64,000 nucleotides of DNA from Pyronema omphalodes (Eukaryota; Ascomycota; Pezizomycetes; Pezizales; Pyronemataceae): the NCBI GenBank assembly GCA_024516155.1, contig JAJJXM010000098.1:1-64000 (forward strand), read 5' to 3'. The first letter of the stretch is position 1. Each line of letters starts with the position of its first letter. Made by a program: the position numbers and the translations under genes. The notes below the pieces were generated by a model. That model was not told the DNA's origin, did no database searches, and saw nothing but the letters and a program-made list of their open reading frames with translations. Shown here piece by piece: positions 1 through 10,360 of the stretch.

Positions 1-143
1 AGTGCATTCAAGACAGAATTGTCAATGTATAGTTAGAGTGAGGCAGCATGAAGGCTGGTCCGACTCAAAGATAACGAGAAAGAGACTACACCGTGTGGCC
101 GTGAAAGGTCCTACAGCGGTGACATGGAAAAAGGTTGGGGTGA

Positions 144-1778
144 TCATATGTACATACTCTGAATGAGGGCGTCTATCTCATGTGATATGAGCGCTGACGC
201 ATTCTCATCACCTCCTTCAATGATATCAGGGAAACAGTCAGATATTGCCTTGATGATTTCCTCTGATGTATTTGGACGTCGTTCAGAGTCGAAGGCATTA
301 TTTTCCTCTAAGAAGACGACGTTGGAAGCGCGCACGACAGAACGTGAATTCAAGTCATAGATGCGCCAAATCTTTGACGATTCTGTGTACCCAACCATCA
401 TACTGTGTGACGCGCGTGCGCTCCAGTTCTTGTCTGTCCTCTGCTCCTTCGGTATATGCTTGAAGACCGTGCAACCGAATCTTCGAAGGTGTAGCAGCTG
501 AGGCGGCCTGTGAAACAGGGCCTCATGAGGACTTAGCCAGCCTTTGAGCGTCCTAGTCGGAGATATCGAGTGTAGGTAGACCGCCGTGTTGACAGCCTCA
601 GCCCAGAAGCGATGAGGAACTTGGGCGTCTAGTAGCATGGAACGTGCTTTGCCGTTGATTGTCTGAATGAATCTCTCGGCAGTTCCGTTTTTATGCTGTG
701 TGAAGGGTGGCGAGGGTTCGAACGAGATACCGTTTTTCGCCAGGAAAGAACGGAACTGTTGATTGTTAAATTCCCCTGTGCCATTATCACACCTGAACCG
801 AAGAATCTTATGTCCTTGAGACTCAATCCACGCTTTGTATTCTTGGAATACCGGTAGCACCGCGTCTGTGGATTTTGATTTCAGGAAGTAAACTCTGGCA
901 AAACGACTAAAGTCATCAATATAGATGATATAATACCGTCGTTGGCTGATCGACGGAGTCGACATCGGGCCGCAGACATCCGAGTGGACAAGTTCGAAGG
1001 GCTTGCTCGCAGGTTCGGTCGGTAATCTGATAAAGGACTGTCGGTTTTTGGCCTGTATGCACGTTGTGCAGGACTGGAGATGATCTGATGATATGGTCTT
1101 ATCAGTCGAATTAATGATCTTAGACAGGGACTCGGTATTGAGGTGGGCCAGTCTCCTGTGCCACATCTCGAAATTGCTTGTTCGTTCAAGGCGGAAAGAC
1201 TGTCTATGTGCCGTTCGAAGGTCTTTGTCACTAGGACGCGTAAAGTCAACCTCTGCACTTGTTCGTTTATTCGATGATATCGTTGTTCGGGTCGAGGAGG
1301 GGATGGAGTTAATGTCAACGCCTGCACCAGAACGAGTGGTTATCAGGGCGTCGTGGTCCTCCTTAATGGCCTCTGCTGTCCATCTGTAAAGATTGTCCTT
1401 CATGCGAGCGACAATGATTGTTTTGGAGGTCTTGTCTTTCACAGTACAAGTACCGTCCGCCATAGTGATTTTCCACCCCCTTTTATCAAAGAGAGGCAGG
1501 GAGAAAAGGGAGAGTCGAAACGTGGGAACGTATAGTGCTGAAATTTGAAAAAGATTATTGAGTATGATTTTTCCGTAGGTGTTGGTCGTGACTGTACTAT
1601 TGTCACCTAAGCGAATGTTGATGGACTTGCAAGTAGCGAAAGAATCAATAAGAAAAGCAGATTTATCATTACAAAAGTGGTGCGTTGCACCAGAGTCGAG
1701 CACCCATGTATGTGTCTCAGCGGACGAGTCTGTTGCGATCAAGACTTGCGCTGTTAGGGAGGTGCTGGAGTTCCCGAG
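144..1778 (-). pseudogene. copia pol segment: protease and integrase
   Basis: Open frame of about 530 residues. An aspartic protease motif DSG lies near residue 16 (WVLDSGATHH). The GAG-pre-integrase HHCC zinc region follows near 195-235 (MWHRRLAHLN ... CTTC). The integrase core starts near 250 with D in HSDVCGP, D in RCDNGTGEF and E in NGTAERF, so all three catalytic acids are present. The frame is the same as gag upstream but separated by one UGA at 1779-1781, and it ends at another UGA at 144-146. Copia gag-pol is normally one uninterrupted frame, so these are either nonsense mutations or, for the first, possible readthrough. No RT is visible in the remaining bases. Confidence 0.85.
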
Positions 1779-2693
1779 TCAAATACCGAGATCTGTATTG
1801 TCTAACTCGGCAATTTTCGCGCTGGAGCGAAGCTTGTACCGCTCGCGTATGGCGGTAGCTGAAGATCTGAGCTTGCACTCTGTCGCAACGTGCCCTTTCT
1901 TCGTACAGTAGTGGCACTGGACATCCTCCTTTTTCGAAGTTTTAGTAGGTCTGGACGGTCCGGCGCTTGAGGATGCTGCGCGTTTGTTGTTGTTGCGGTT
2001 TGCGTAACACTCCTTCGTGTTATGGCTAGATCGTTTACAGTGGTCGCACCACTTGGTCGTCGTAGCATGCGCCTCGCCCTTCGGGGATCCTAGGGTGGCT
2101 TCCCACATATGCTCGTGGTCGTGCAAAATCTTCTGGAGCTCGTCAACTGCAATATTGTCAAGTTTCGCGAGCTCGTGTTTCGTAACTCCGTAGGAGTCGG
2201 GGAGATTTGCAATAACATAATTAACCAGCGCAGTATCGCTGATATCTAAAACTGTACCGGTAAGGGGAGCCTGAATATTGAGGAGATCGGTTATCCATTT
2301 CGACATGGACTGACCGGGGTTAGGCTTGGATCTCCAGAACTTAATCCAGAGGTTCCTTCGTCCAGAATTTGTCTTCGAGTTATCAAACCGGGCTTCGAGT
2401 TTTAGCCACATCTCCCGTGGATTGTCGAGTCCGGTGATGACTCTGCGGCAGGTGATGTCGCAGTGGTCAAAGATGATCTGGGTAGCTCTGGCCGCCCTCT
2501 CATCGAAGTATTGGAGATCCCTCTGAGCTTGTTGGCTGGTGCCGCCAGCAGGGCGCGTCTCCTTTCCGTTCACAATATTCCAGGCGCTTTTTCCGGCCAG
2601 GATAAAGTGGATGGGGTCCTTCCACTGGGCATAATTTGCGACCGTAAGGATTGGGCACTTCAAAGCAGTGGGTTCTTGGACCTCGTCGGACAT
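1779..2693 (-). CDS. copia Gag polyprotein region
   Basis: 304 residues beginning MSDEVQEPTALK. The N-terminal two thirds match the UBN2/gag fold of copia elements (YAQWKDPIHFIL, MWLKLEARF, LPDSYGVTKHEL). Two CX2CX4HX4C zinc knuckles lie near the C terminus: CDHCKRSSHNTKEC and CHYCTKKGHVATEC. Gag packages the element RNA into virus-like particles in the cytoplasm. The frame stops at UGA 1779-1781 followed by C, and the same frame then continues directly into protease. The start is the first ATG after the primer site, about 90 bases inside the LTR. Confidence 0.85.
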   Translation of the reverse strand: MSDEVQEPTALKCPILTVANYAQWKDPIHFILAGKSAWNIVNGKETRPAGGTSQQAQRDLQYFDERAARATQIIFDHCDITCRRVITGLDNPREMWLKLEARFDNSKTNSGRRNLWIKFWRSKPNPGQSMSKWITDLLNIQAPLTGTVLDISDTALVNYVIANLPDSYGVTKHELAKLDNIAVDELQKILHDHEHMWEATLGSPKGEAHATTTKWCDHCKRSSHNTKECYANRNNNKRAASSSAGPSRPTKTSKKEDVQCHYCTKKGHVATECKLRSSATAIRERYKLRSSAKIAELDNTDLGI

Positions 2694-2782
2694 GTCGGAG
2701 AAAGTAATTAAAATTAGTGGGAAAGTAAAGAAATAATATAAGTTATGACTAATAAAGGATAACGGTAAGAGTAGCGGTTACG

Positions 2783-2797
2783 CAAGGGCTCATAACC
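2783..2797 (-). promoter_or_regulatory. Primer binding site for initiator tRNA-Met half molecule
   Basis: The plus strand reads CAAGGGCTCATAACC, which resembles the anticodon stem-loop of fungal initiator tRNA-Met; the minus strand (element sense) is complementary to it. It directly abuts the LTR edge. Drosophila copia and yeast Ty5 are known to prime from a tRNA-iMet half cleaved in the anticodon loop, and this fits that mode. Confidence 0.75.
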
Positions 2798-2958
2798 TGT
2801 CGAAGGTCTCACAGGCACGAGAAGAAGAAGAAAGTGGAGGTGGCAACCGGATGTATTAACGAGCGTGAAGAGTCAGACATAGACGGGCAAGCGAGTGCCT
2901 ATACATAGAGAGTGGTCCACCTCCACCTAAGCACTAGGGCCTTAGGCGCACTTCAACA
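2798..2958 (-). repeat. copia 5' LTR (161 bp)
   Basis: Bounded by TGTCGAAG at 2798 and CTTCAACA at 2958, near-perfect inverted ends of TG...CA type. It starts exactly next to the primer site and stops exactly where LINE ORF1 sequence resumes. Only one LTR is in the window, so the boundary is inferred from these two junctions. Confidence 0.75.
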
Positions 2959-2960
2959 CT

Positions 2961-3509
2961 CTCCTCGCGATCACGTTGACCGAAGCGACACCGGAACCTC
3001 ACCCTGACAGTCCATCTGCTCAGGACACACCTCTACCCGACGCCCCAAGCACTGCCCCTGCTGAGACCGATGGATGGAAGACTGTGGAGGCAAAGGCCAC
3101 ACAGAAGAAGAAGATGAAAGCGAAGGAGACGACATCTACGGCAGCGATACCCAAACAGACCCCTACAACAAAGAATGGTGGAAGGGGAAAGAATACCCAC
3201 CAACCCAGAACGACAACCCCCTCTGCAAAGAAGACTTGGGCAGAAGTCGTCAAGAGCGGAGGCATCAACGTCCAGATTGTGCTGGGGAATGGCCATCTTG
3301 GACTTACGACACCACCGGCAAGAAGGGGAGAGAGGCGAGGCGGGGCAGCGAGAAGGATGAGGAAGAAGGAAGGAGAAGGGGAGAGAGGAGAGGAGAAGAG
3401 GGGCAGGGCTGGCCCGGGTGTCTCAAAGGGCAAAGAGTCAGGAGACACCGGCGGAGGAGGTGAGAGAGGAGAGGAGAGTGGGGGCACGGGTGGCCCGGCG
3501 GCTGTTTAA
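2961..3509 (+). pseudogene. ORF1-only protein, C-terminal fragment (copy A)
   Basis: 183 codons ending GGPAAV-stop. Visible parts are a Pro/Ser/Thr-rich linker (ATPEPHPDSPSAQDTPLPDA), a basic WKTVEAKATQKKK block, the KKTWAEVVKSGG motif seen in many LINE ORF1 proteins, and an Arg/Gly/Glu-rich tail with RRGERRGG repeats. The N terminus is cut off by the copia LTR. No zinc knuckle or RT follows; the 3' UTR begins immediately. Probable role is RNA binding in a LINE ribonucleoprotein, inferred from composition and context only. Confidence 0.7.
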
Positions 3510-3784
3510 CTTTGCTTTGGTTTTGTTTTTGCTTTGTGGAGGAAATAAAGGCGGAACAATGGTTAAAAATGGGAGGGGAAGGGTGGAGGAAATGGGGGAA
3601 CGACCCGGCGAGGTGGCCTCCGAGCGTACAGGGCTCCTGGAACAGACGACGCTTGACGAACAAAAGCACAACGAGACTTGGGTGTCTACAACCCCACACC
3701 CTAACGACAAGCTCTGGGGCATACCCAGTGAGAGCTTGGCCTGACACCCGGGTTTCTTAATTTTGTATTTACTGTAGATTCCGC

Positions 3785-3838
3785 CATAACCTTACGGTTG
3801 GATGCGTGTATGAGTTAATAAATAAATAAATAAATAAA
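3785..3838 (+). terminator. LINE-1-type 3' end: hairpin plus (TAAA)n
   Basis: CCATAACCTTACGGTTGG holds a stem AACC (3788-3791), loop TTAC and GGTT (3796-3799), followed by GATGCGTGTATG and TAAATAAA repeats. The same end recurs near 32900, 39058 and, on the minus strand, near 34195, 36910, 40275 and 47525. It is the likely recognition site for the LINE RT. Confidence 0.75.
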
Positions 3839-6147
3839 CACTCGGTTGGGGAATGAATCTGTCTTGTAGCCCTCTGTAAACAGGAGGTCCACTTCGGAGG
3901 GTGCAAGTTTCATGGGTGGGGTCATGCACAACTGGAAGTTTTGTGGCTTTAGAACAGCTTGCTGGTTCGCTAGTATGCGTTCGTCTCCCTCTCCCGGGAG
4001 GTCGGCGGCTCGTCTTGTCAGGGCGTCCGGTTTTCCTCCCAACGTTCCCGGTCGATAGGTGATCACAAAGTTGAACCGAGACAGGAATTCGGATCAGCGT
4101 GCTTGTCTTCTGTTTAGTAGCTTTGTCGTCATGAAGTATTCGAGGTTCTTGTGGTCTGTCAATACTTTTATCGGGAAGGCGGAGCCCTCCAAGTGGGGAC
4201 GCCATTCCTCGAAACAACGAACTATTGCCAGTAGTTCTTTGTCATAGATCTCATAGTTGCATTCTGCCGGGGAATGCTTTTTGGAATAAAACGTGATGGG
4301 GTGTAACACGTTATCGTTGTCGTATTGTGATAAAACTCCAGCAGACACATAGTCAGATGCGTCTGTTTCTACTACAATCGGTTTCTCGTAGTCGAAGTGC
4401 TTGAGACTCGGTGCTGATGTAAATGCGTCCTTCAGTCGGTCGAAGGCGCTTTGCTGATCTTTACCCCAGGTAAAGGGGATTGCTTTACCATCTTTCTTTT
4501 TGGTCAGAGCCGTCAGAGGGGAGACGACTTTTGAGTAGTCTTTGATAAATCTTCGGTAGAAATTCGCGAAACACAGGAACTCTTGGACCTGTTTCAAATT
4601 GGTTGGTTCCTTCCAATCTCTCACTGTGGCTACTTTGGAATCCATCATGCGCGCGCCGTCGCGGCGGATGTTGTAGCCCAGGTACTGTACTTCTGCCTTA
4701 GCAAACTTACACTTCTCTGGCTTCAAGTGCAGTTTTTCTTGTTTGAGTCGTTCCAAGATCTTTCGGACGTGTGCGGTGTGATCGGGCTTTGTTTCAGAGA
4801 ATACGAGAATATCGTCCAAGTATGCCGTACAAAACTGGTCCAGGTATGGTCTCAGGACATCATTTATAAATGCCTGGAAATCGGCAGGCGCGTTGGTGAG
4901 CCCAAAGGGCATCACTTTCGACTCGAATAGGCCGTACCTTGTGCGGAAGGCCGTCTTCCATTCTTCGCCCTCTGCCATTCTGATAAGGTTATAAGCGCTG
5001 CGGACATCTAGGGTCGTAAAGTATTGAGATTTGGGAAGATTCATCATCGTTTCCTGTATCAATGGCAGCGGGTACCGGTTCTTCTCGGTACCTTCATTCA
5101 GTCTTCGGTAATCGACGCATAGGCGTAGGGATCCGTCCGATTTTTTCACGAATAATATCGGCGAGGCGGCTGATGATTGGGAGCGTTGTATAAATCCTTT
5201 CTCCAAATTCTCATCGAGCCACGCTTTCAGCGTCTGCAACTCGTTGCGTGACAGCGAGTATAACGGGCCAAAGGGGGGGACGAATGACTCTTTCAGTGGG
5301 ATCTTGTGGTCGTAGGGCCGGTGTGGGGGGAGTTCCTTCGCGTTGACCTCCTTGAATAAATCGAGGTAGTCATGGTACTCATCGGGGATCATGTCTTTCA
5401 GTTCATCATCCGTGAGGGGGGGCTTGTCTTGTAGGGCGACGGTGATTTCGTCCAACGATAGCGAGAACACTGTCAGGCTTTCGTCTTCTACCATTTCTTT
5501 GAAGTCGGAGATGGTTAGACTTGAGATCGCTATTGGGGGTTCATCTGGAGGGTCGGGGACCGGGGATTCCAATTCCGGCATGGGTTCTGTGTCGGGCTCG
5601 TGGACGTCGGGAGGGGGGCCCGGGTCCAGGACCTCGACACCGGTGGTGCTTACAGGCAACGGGGTGCAGTTCCTTAGGCAGTATTGGGAGTCGAAGCTTA
5701 CAGTGTTGGAACTGAAGCTTATTGTTACGTCGTGTTTCTTCAACCAGGGGATGCCCAACACCACCGGGTAGTGACCCAACTTCGTGACGAACATGGGAAG
5801 GGTTTCCGAGTGACCATTGATGGTACACTCTACTTGGGCGAGGTGTGTGATTTTTCCTGAGGATGTGGGGCGGCCGTCGATAACTTCGACCGTTCGGGCG
5901 GTGGATAGGGGGGTTAGGGGGAGTTTGTGATGGCGGGCGAAATTGCGGTCAACAAAGGCGATACCAGTGGCGCCGCAGTCAACGAGCGCTACTGTTTTCA
6001 CGGAGCGGTTATTGGAAAACAAGGAGCAAGAGAGAACAAGGTGTTTGCATTCTAACTTTCCAGTAAAACTTGCGCCCGATAATAGCAATGTATCAGCAAT
6101 AATTTTCCCACCAGCGGCAGAGCCATCTTCTTGCAGCTGGTTTATTC
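3839..6147 (-). pseudogene. gypsy1 pol: protease, RT, RNase H
   Basis: The frame is entered by a predicted -1 shift from gag at 6148-6154. Protease motif VDCGATG lies at about residue 36 of the 664-residue block ending at 4094. RT follows with LRLCVDYRRLN, VMPFGLTNAPADFQ and catalytic AYLDDILVFSE; RNase H has ETDASDYVSAGVLSQYD and YDKELLAIVRCFEEWRPHLEG. At 4094-4096 UGA replaces a Trp codon that gypsy2 retains (RRQAR-W-SQF). The same frame then continues to 3839 with the RNase H C terminus ([16 protein letters not shown]) before copy A cuts it. Confidence 0.9.
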
Positions 6148-7722
6148 TTTTCCCGACACCTCATCTTCATTATCCAATAATTCCATGCTCGCCACTTTAA
6201 CATTCGTCCTGGCGGGGCACGACGCAACCATGTGGCCGAGGCCACCGCAGTAGAGGCAACGTCCTTCTGACAGGCGGGTCGCGCGCTCCTGTGCCGACAG
6301 TTTCTGACGGGGTACCTGGGCAGGGGTTTGCTTGCTGGAGGAGGCGGTGGTGACTTGTGTAGCGGGGGTGGGCCGACTGGTGGCGGGGGTGGCGGCGGTA
6401 GTGGGTTTAACTTGGCCGCGGTTGGTACGCAGCTTGCGGAGGTTCTCAAGTGCTCTCAATTGGGAGTCCAATTTTTGGCACTGGTCAACAAATTCGTGCA
6501 TCGTAGTGGTGGGAGGGGCGCCAACCAACTTTTCGTGCAACTCGAGGGACAGGCCGTTACGCAGAGCATCCATGGTGGCGGCCTCATCCCAGCCTAATTC
6601 TGCGACCAGGCGGGAGAACTCTGCATGATAGTCCGGAAATTCGCGGTTGTTTTGTCGGAGATTTTGTAGTTTGAAACGAGCCGTTGCGCGCTCGTCCGGG
6701 TCTCCAAAGGTACGCTGTAAGATTTTAATGACGTCCTCGACGTCGTTGAGGGCCCAGCGGTTGCCATTTTCCTTGATATAAGGAAGAATCTGATCCAAGG
6801 CGCGTGCGCCGAGGCGGCCCATGGCATAAGAAATCCGTTTGTGAGGGGTTGGGAAGCGTAGTTCGTTGCTCACCAACTTGATGCGAAGCAAGGAGACAAA
6901 GCGGCGGAGGTCCTCCCTGTTGGACCCGTTGAAGGTTGGCGGATCCGAGATTTTGTCTCCGGTCACGCGGATGCCAGGGGAGGCGAGTAGCGCGTTGATG
7001 AGTTCACGCTGGTGGGTGAGCTCCTTCTCGTAGTAGTGAATTTCATTCGTATCTGGTTGTTCCTCCGGGGTTAGGAGGATTTCAGGGTCTCGGGGGGGGG
7101 GGGTCTTGGAATTGGTGCGATTATAGCGGGGGCGGGGGCTGCGGCTGCGGCTGTGGTAGGGGGTGCGGCGGTTCGCGGCACTGTTTCTGGGCCATTTGGA
7201 TAAACCTGGACGGAGCCAGTCTGGATAACGACAGGGGGAATGGGGGCAGGGGTGGGAGCTTCCGGAGCGCGGGAGGCGACAGGGCTGGAGACCCGAGTGC
7301 TGTTACGGGAGCCGGGGGTTTCCGCGAGGTCGTTCACGAGATAGCCCGTGGGGTGGTCTTGAGCGTCTAGGATGGATTGCGCGAGTTGTTTGGTGAAAGT
7401 AAGCGGTTCATGGCCGTCAGGGAACTGGGTCATGGAGGCAGCGTTCACAATTTGCTGCCAGTGTCCTTCGTCGATAAGTTTAACGTGCATTCTGGCGGGC
7501 TCGGAGGATTGGCTTGAGTCTGATGGTGTGGCGGACGTGCTCCTGGTAAGTGTAGTCCTGGAGTTCCCAGCGGACCACAAGGTAGCAGTGATTTTCTGCT
7601 CTTCGGATGGTTCTTCGCACTGCGCCAGCGAATCGGTCGGAAATCCCGAAGGTTTCGTTTAGGGTGTGCGTTTCCAGGGCTTGTTTTAAGGCGTAGGTCC
7701 AAGCAGAACCGGTGGGGTTCAT
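6142..7722 (-). pseudogene. gypsy1 Gag with two frameshifts
   Basis: The C-terminal block (274 residues from 6966) has a Ty3-type capsid region (LRRFVSLLRIKLV, FPDYHAEFSRLVAELGWDE) and a zinc knuckle CLYCGGLGHMVASC. It ends VSGKE-stop at 6142-6144. Its frame is open upstream to about 7085. A G run near 7087-7099 shifts it out of phase with a middle block (7071-7580), and a second shift near 7500 separates the N-terminal block starting MNPTGSAWTYALKQ at 7722. Reassembled, gag would be about 520 residues. The N-terminal block has no motif I recognise. Confidence 0.75.
6148..6154 (-). promoter_or_regulatory. Putative -1 ribosomal frameshift site G GGA AAA
   Basis: In gag phase the minus strand reads TCG GGA AAA GAA TAA. 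G GGA AAA fits the X XXY YYZ slippery pattern and lies one codon before the gag stop. A -1 slip there enters the protease-RT frame, which is open through the junction. gypsy2 has the same heptamer at the same place. Confidence 0.7.
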
Positions 7723-7757
7723 GCGTGTTGGTTGAATAATTATTCGATCGAACGTAA

Positions 7758-8286
7758 TGTCAGGGAACTAGGAACGGACGTTCAAAGAACACACTGAACA
7801 CTACCGGCAAGGGGGACTAGGCGGGTTCCAGGATGGGGAACGAAAAGACAAGGACCGAAGTGCTCGTCAGACGGACGGCACACGAAACAGGAACAGGGAC
7901 AAGGACAAGAATGACGTGGGACTGGAAGGAGAAGTCTTTATTAAGAACAAGGGAAAGACACAAGACGTTCGATGGAGAACTCAACAACGGGGAGGCAAGC
8001 CTCCTTATGTACAAAGGGGCGGCCAGCACTCTTGCTGGGCCGTCATCCAACATCGCTACATGAAAGCTTCCGTTCTCCATCAATTCACCTGCGACGCCAA
8101 AGCTCTCCAGCTCATGGTACGTCATCCATCATCAATCAGTCTATCAACCACAACGGCACGGCACACACAACAACACAACGACAACACAACACAACACGGC
8201 AAGACAACGGCACGATGTCGACAACAACAACGACAACAGAATGATGACGCAACAACACAACGGCTCGTCAGCCGTGTGTCGTGACA
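7758..8286 (-). repeat. gypsy1 5' LTR (about 529 bp)
   Basis: Begins TGTCAGGG at 7758 and ends GTGACA at 8286, next to LINE-2 coding sequence at 8287. In element sense it starts TGTCACGA, similar to gypsy2 (TGTCACGG) and gypsy3 (TGTCACGA). It contains AAC/ACAAC-rich low-complexity DNA around 8150-8250. The second LTR is not in the window, so the inner boundary is inferred. No ordinary TGG-type primer site follows it. Confidence 0.6.
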
Positions 8287-9447
8287 GCGATGTGGAAAGA
8301 ATATCTAGCTCAGGCAGAAGGACCAGACGTCTGGAGGGCCTTCAAATACACAAACCCGCGCCGTGCCCAACTCACTCCGAATATCCGCGCCACCATCAAC
8401 GGAAGGGAGGAACTCTGCAGTTCGTTCGACAGGAAAGTAGAGGCATTTCAGATGTTATTCCCCCCACCACCTCCCACACCCCCCCCATCCACCCTCCCCT
8501 GTCGCAGAGAGATAGCGTGGACGACCTTCTCGCCGTCGGAGGTTAAACAAGCCATCTTTACCTCTTCCCCCTCGAAAGCCCCAGGACCCGACGGGATAAC
8601 CTTTGGTTGTCTCCGCCAAGTGTATCTCGCCGTCCCCACATACCTAACCAATCTATACTCGACGCTGGGCACTGTAGGGTACCATCCCCGCGGGTGGAGA
8701 CAGGCCACGACGGTAATTATACCAAAACCTAACAAACCCGACTACGCAAATCCAAAGGCGTACCGCCCAATCGCCCTGCTGAACTGCCTTGGAAAAACGT
8801 TAGAGAAATTGATGGCGACTCGGCTCGGACAACTCGCGGAGACCCGGGAACTGTTACACCGAGACCAAATAGGAGGCCGCCCGCAGCGATCCGCCATCGA
8901 CGCCGCAATGACACTCGTCCACGACATCGAAATGGGTAAGCAACAGAAACTTATCACCACAGCACTTTTCCTAGACGTACGCGGAGCTTTCGACAATGTC
9001 TCCGCCGACCGCCTTCAGCAGACACTACACCAGCTAGGCTGCCCCCGACAAATCCGAACATGGTGCGAAACCTTCCTCGCCGAAAGGACGACCGCTCTAT
9101 CCTTCGACGGACAAACAGATCGCCAACGCCCAATTTAAACGGGAATCCCCCAGGGTTCCCCAGCATCACCGATCCTGTTCCTCCTGTACTGAAGACCGCT
9201 CTTCGACGCACTAATGCAGGAACACCCGTTCGCGTGGAACCCCAGTTACATGGATGACGTTGCAATCGTCGTACAGAGTCGAACCCGGAAACAAAACGCA
9301 CGCCTCCTGGAAAAAGTCACCAAAACAGCATTCACTTGGGCAGCTTCCAACGCTGTGGCCTTTGACGACTCAAAGACGGAACTCCTCCATTTCCACTGGG
9401 CGAGGTCAGATACAATCACAGACAATGAAAAAGTGAAACTACCAGAC
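8287..9447 (+). pseudogene. LINE-2 X ORF2: reverse transcriptase
   Basis: Begins in the pre-RT linker (MWKEYLAQAEGPDVWRAFKYTNPRRAQLTPN). RT blocks follow in order: SPSKAPGPDGITFGCLR, WRQATTVIIPKPNKPDY, YRPIALLNCLGKTLEKLMATRL, QIGGRPQRSAIDAAM, LDVRGAFDNVSADR, GIPQGSPASPILFLLY and catalytic PSYMDDVAIVVQ. In-frame stops at 9136-9138 (TAA) and 9190-9192 (TGA) kill the copy, but the frame is otherwise kept. RT would copy element RNA onto a nicked chromosomal target. Confidence 0.88.
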
Positions 9448-10360
9448 CGCGTCTGGCACCGGCGCCGGATACACCATCACCTCTGGACTACCCACCACCA
9501 TTAACGCCATCGTACCTATGGGAGACACAGCTGAAGTGTTCGATGCAGAGGTGCGCGCAATTCAAGAATGCCTCTTAACGTGCTTGAAATACATCGCTCG
9601 CCTCAACCTCCACAACCGTCGACTGCACATCTTTAGCGACAACAAAGCAGCGCTCCAACGTGCCTCACACCTCCGACGCGGCCCCGGCCAGGAAATAGCC
9701 CACACTATACACGAGACAGCCGAAGCCCTACTACAACACGACGTCACAGTCACCCTCCACTGGATCCCCGGTCACTCCGACATACCTGGCAGCGATGCCG
9801 CAGACCGCCTGGCTAGACAAGCCACCGAATCCCTCCCCGGTGCGAATCTACCCATTACGCTCACCCGGCTACGCAAGAAAGCACGCGAGAAGACCGTTGC
9901 CGAGTGGACGCACTGGTACTCCTCCTCCGATCGACCACACACATACTCTGCCCCGCACCGTAGACGCATGGATCCCATCTACGTCGACAACCCCCGGTGG
10001 CTCTCTACCGCGATCCTTGGCCTTCGTACAGGACACGGATACGTTCTGGACTAGCTGGCACACCCGCCGACAGACTCCTACCCATCGCGACGTTGTAGCT
10101 GCCCGCTACACCCCCCTCAGACCCCTCGGCACCTGCTCCTCAACTGCCCAGATCACCAGGACGCCCGGACAACACTTCGACAGGATCTCAAACTCCACAG
10201 GAATTCCCGGATCAATTTGGACAACATCCTCTACACCCCCTCCGGCACAAAGGCTCTCTCTTCGTTTATCTCTGCGACAAAGGTCGCTACTTCGGTATGG
10301 GCTCATGCCAGGTTAAGTAGGACTCGCAGGCGAGACCACCCCCGTTTCATTGACAGCTAA
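9448..10360 (+). pseudogene. LINE-2 Y ORF2 C-terminal part: RNase H and Cys/His motif
   Basis: RNase H acids are visible: E in EVFDAEVRAIQECL, D in IFSDNKAALQ, and WIPGHSDIPGSDAADRLA. The first Asp is lost to the 5' truncation. A C-terminal CSCPLHPPQTPRHLLLNC zinc-like motif follows, typical of ORF2 ends in I/R1/Tad-like elements. A TAG at 10052-10054 replaces a Cys codon (FLDCLAH in relatives). The frame ends at TAA 10358-10360. Confidence 0.82.

Larger units (their letters stand above)
1..2958 (-). mobile_element. Ty1/copia-type LTR retrotransposon, left part cut by window edge
   Basis: Reading leftwards on the minus strand there is an LTR (2798-2958), an abutting primer site, a gag frame with two zinc knuckles, then protease, HHCC and DDE integrase. 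This PR-IN order before RT is diagnostic of copia elements. The RT and RNase H should lie left of base 1; bases 1-143 show no clear RT. The element directly abuts LINE ORF1 sequence at 2959 (copy A), whose relatives are continuous across this point (for example near 13330 and 17740), so copia inserted into that copy. Confidence 0.88.
2959..3838 (+). mobile_element. ORF1-only LINE derivative, copy A (3' half)
   Basis: Contains the C-terminal half of the ORF1-only protein, a 3' UTR matching LINE-1 and a terminal (TAAA)n run at 3815-3838. Its 5' part is displaced left of the copia insertion, outside the window. On the right it abuts gypsy1 pol (minus), which is truncated there, so A inserted into gypsy1. 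Confidence 0.8.
3839..8286 (-). mobile_element. gypsy1: Ty3/gypsy retrotransposon, 3' part displaced
   Basis: From right to left on the minus strand: 5' LTR (7758-8286), gag (about 7722-6142), then protease, RT and RNase H. It stops at 3839 where copy A interrupts it; the integrase and 3' LTR should be left of the window. At the right edge the LTR joins LINE-2 copy X at 8287, so gypsy1 inserted into X. Confidence 0.85.

Noticed and set aside
2783..2797. A tRNA gene
   Set aside because: Only about 15 bases match the anticodon arm of initiator tRNA and no cloverleaf surrounds them; position beside the LTR makes it a primer site.
3020..3487. Minus-strand hydrophobic ORFs opposite the ORF1 C terminus (also at 13389, 34554, 47877)
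   Set aside because: They recur only as mirror frames of the GA-rich ORF1 tail in every copy; no independent start or domain.
8150..8260. AAC/ACAAC-rich stretch as a coding poly-Thr/Gln region
   Set aside because: Simple repeat inside the gypsy1 LTR; the open frames there have no start context or homology.
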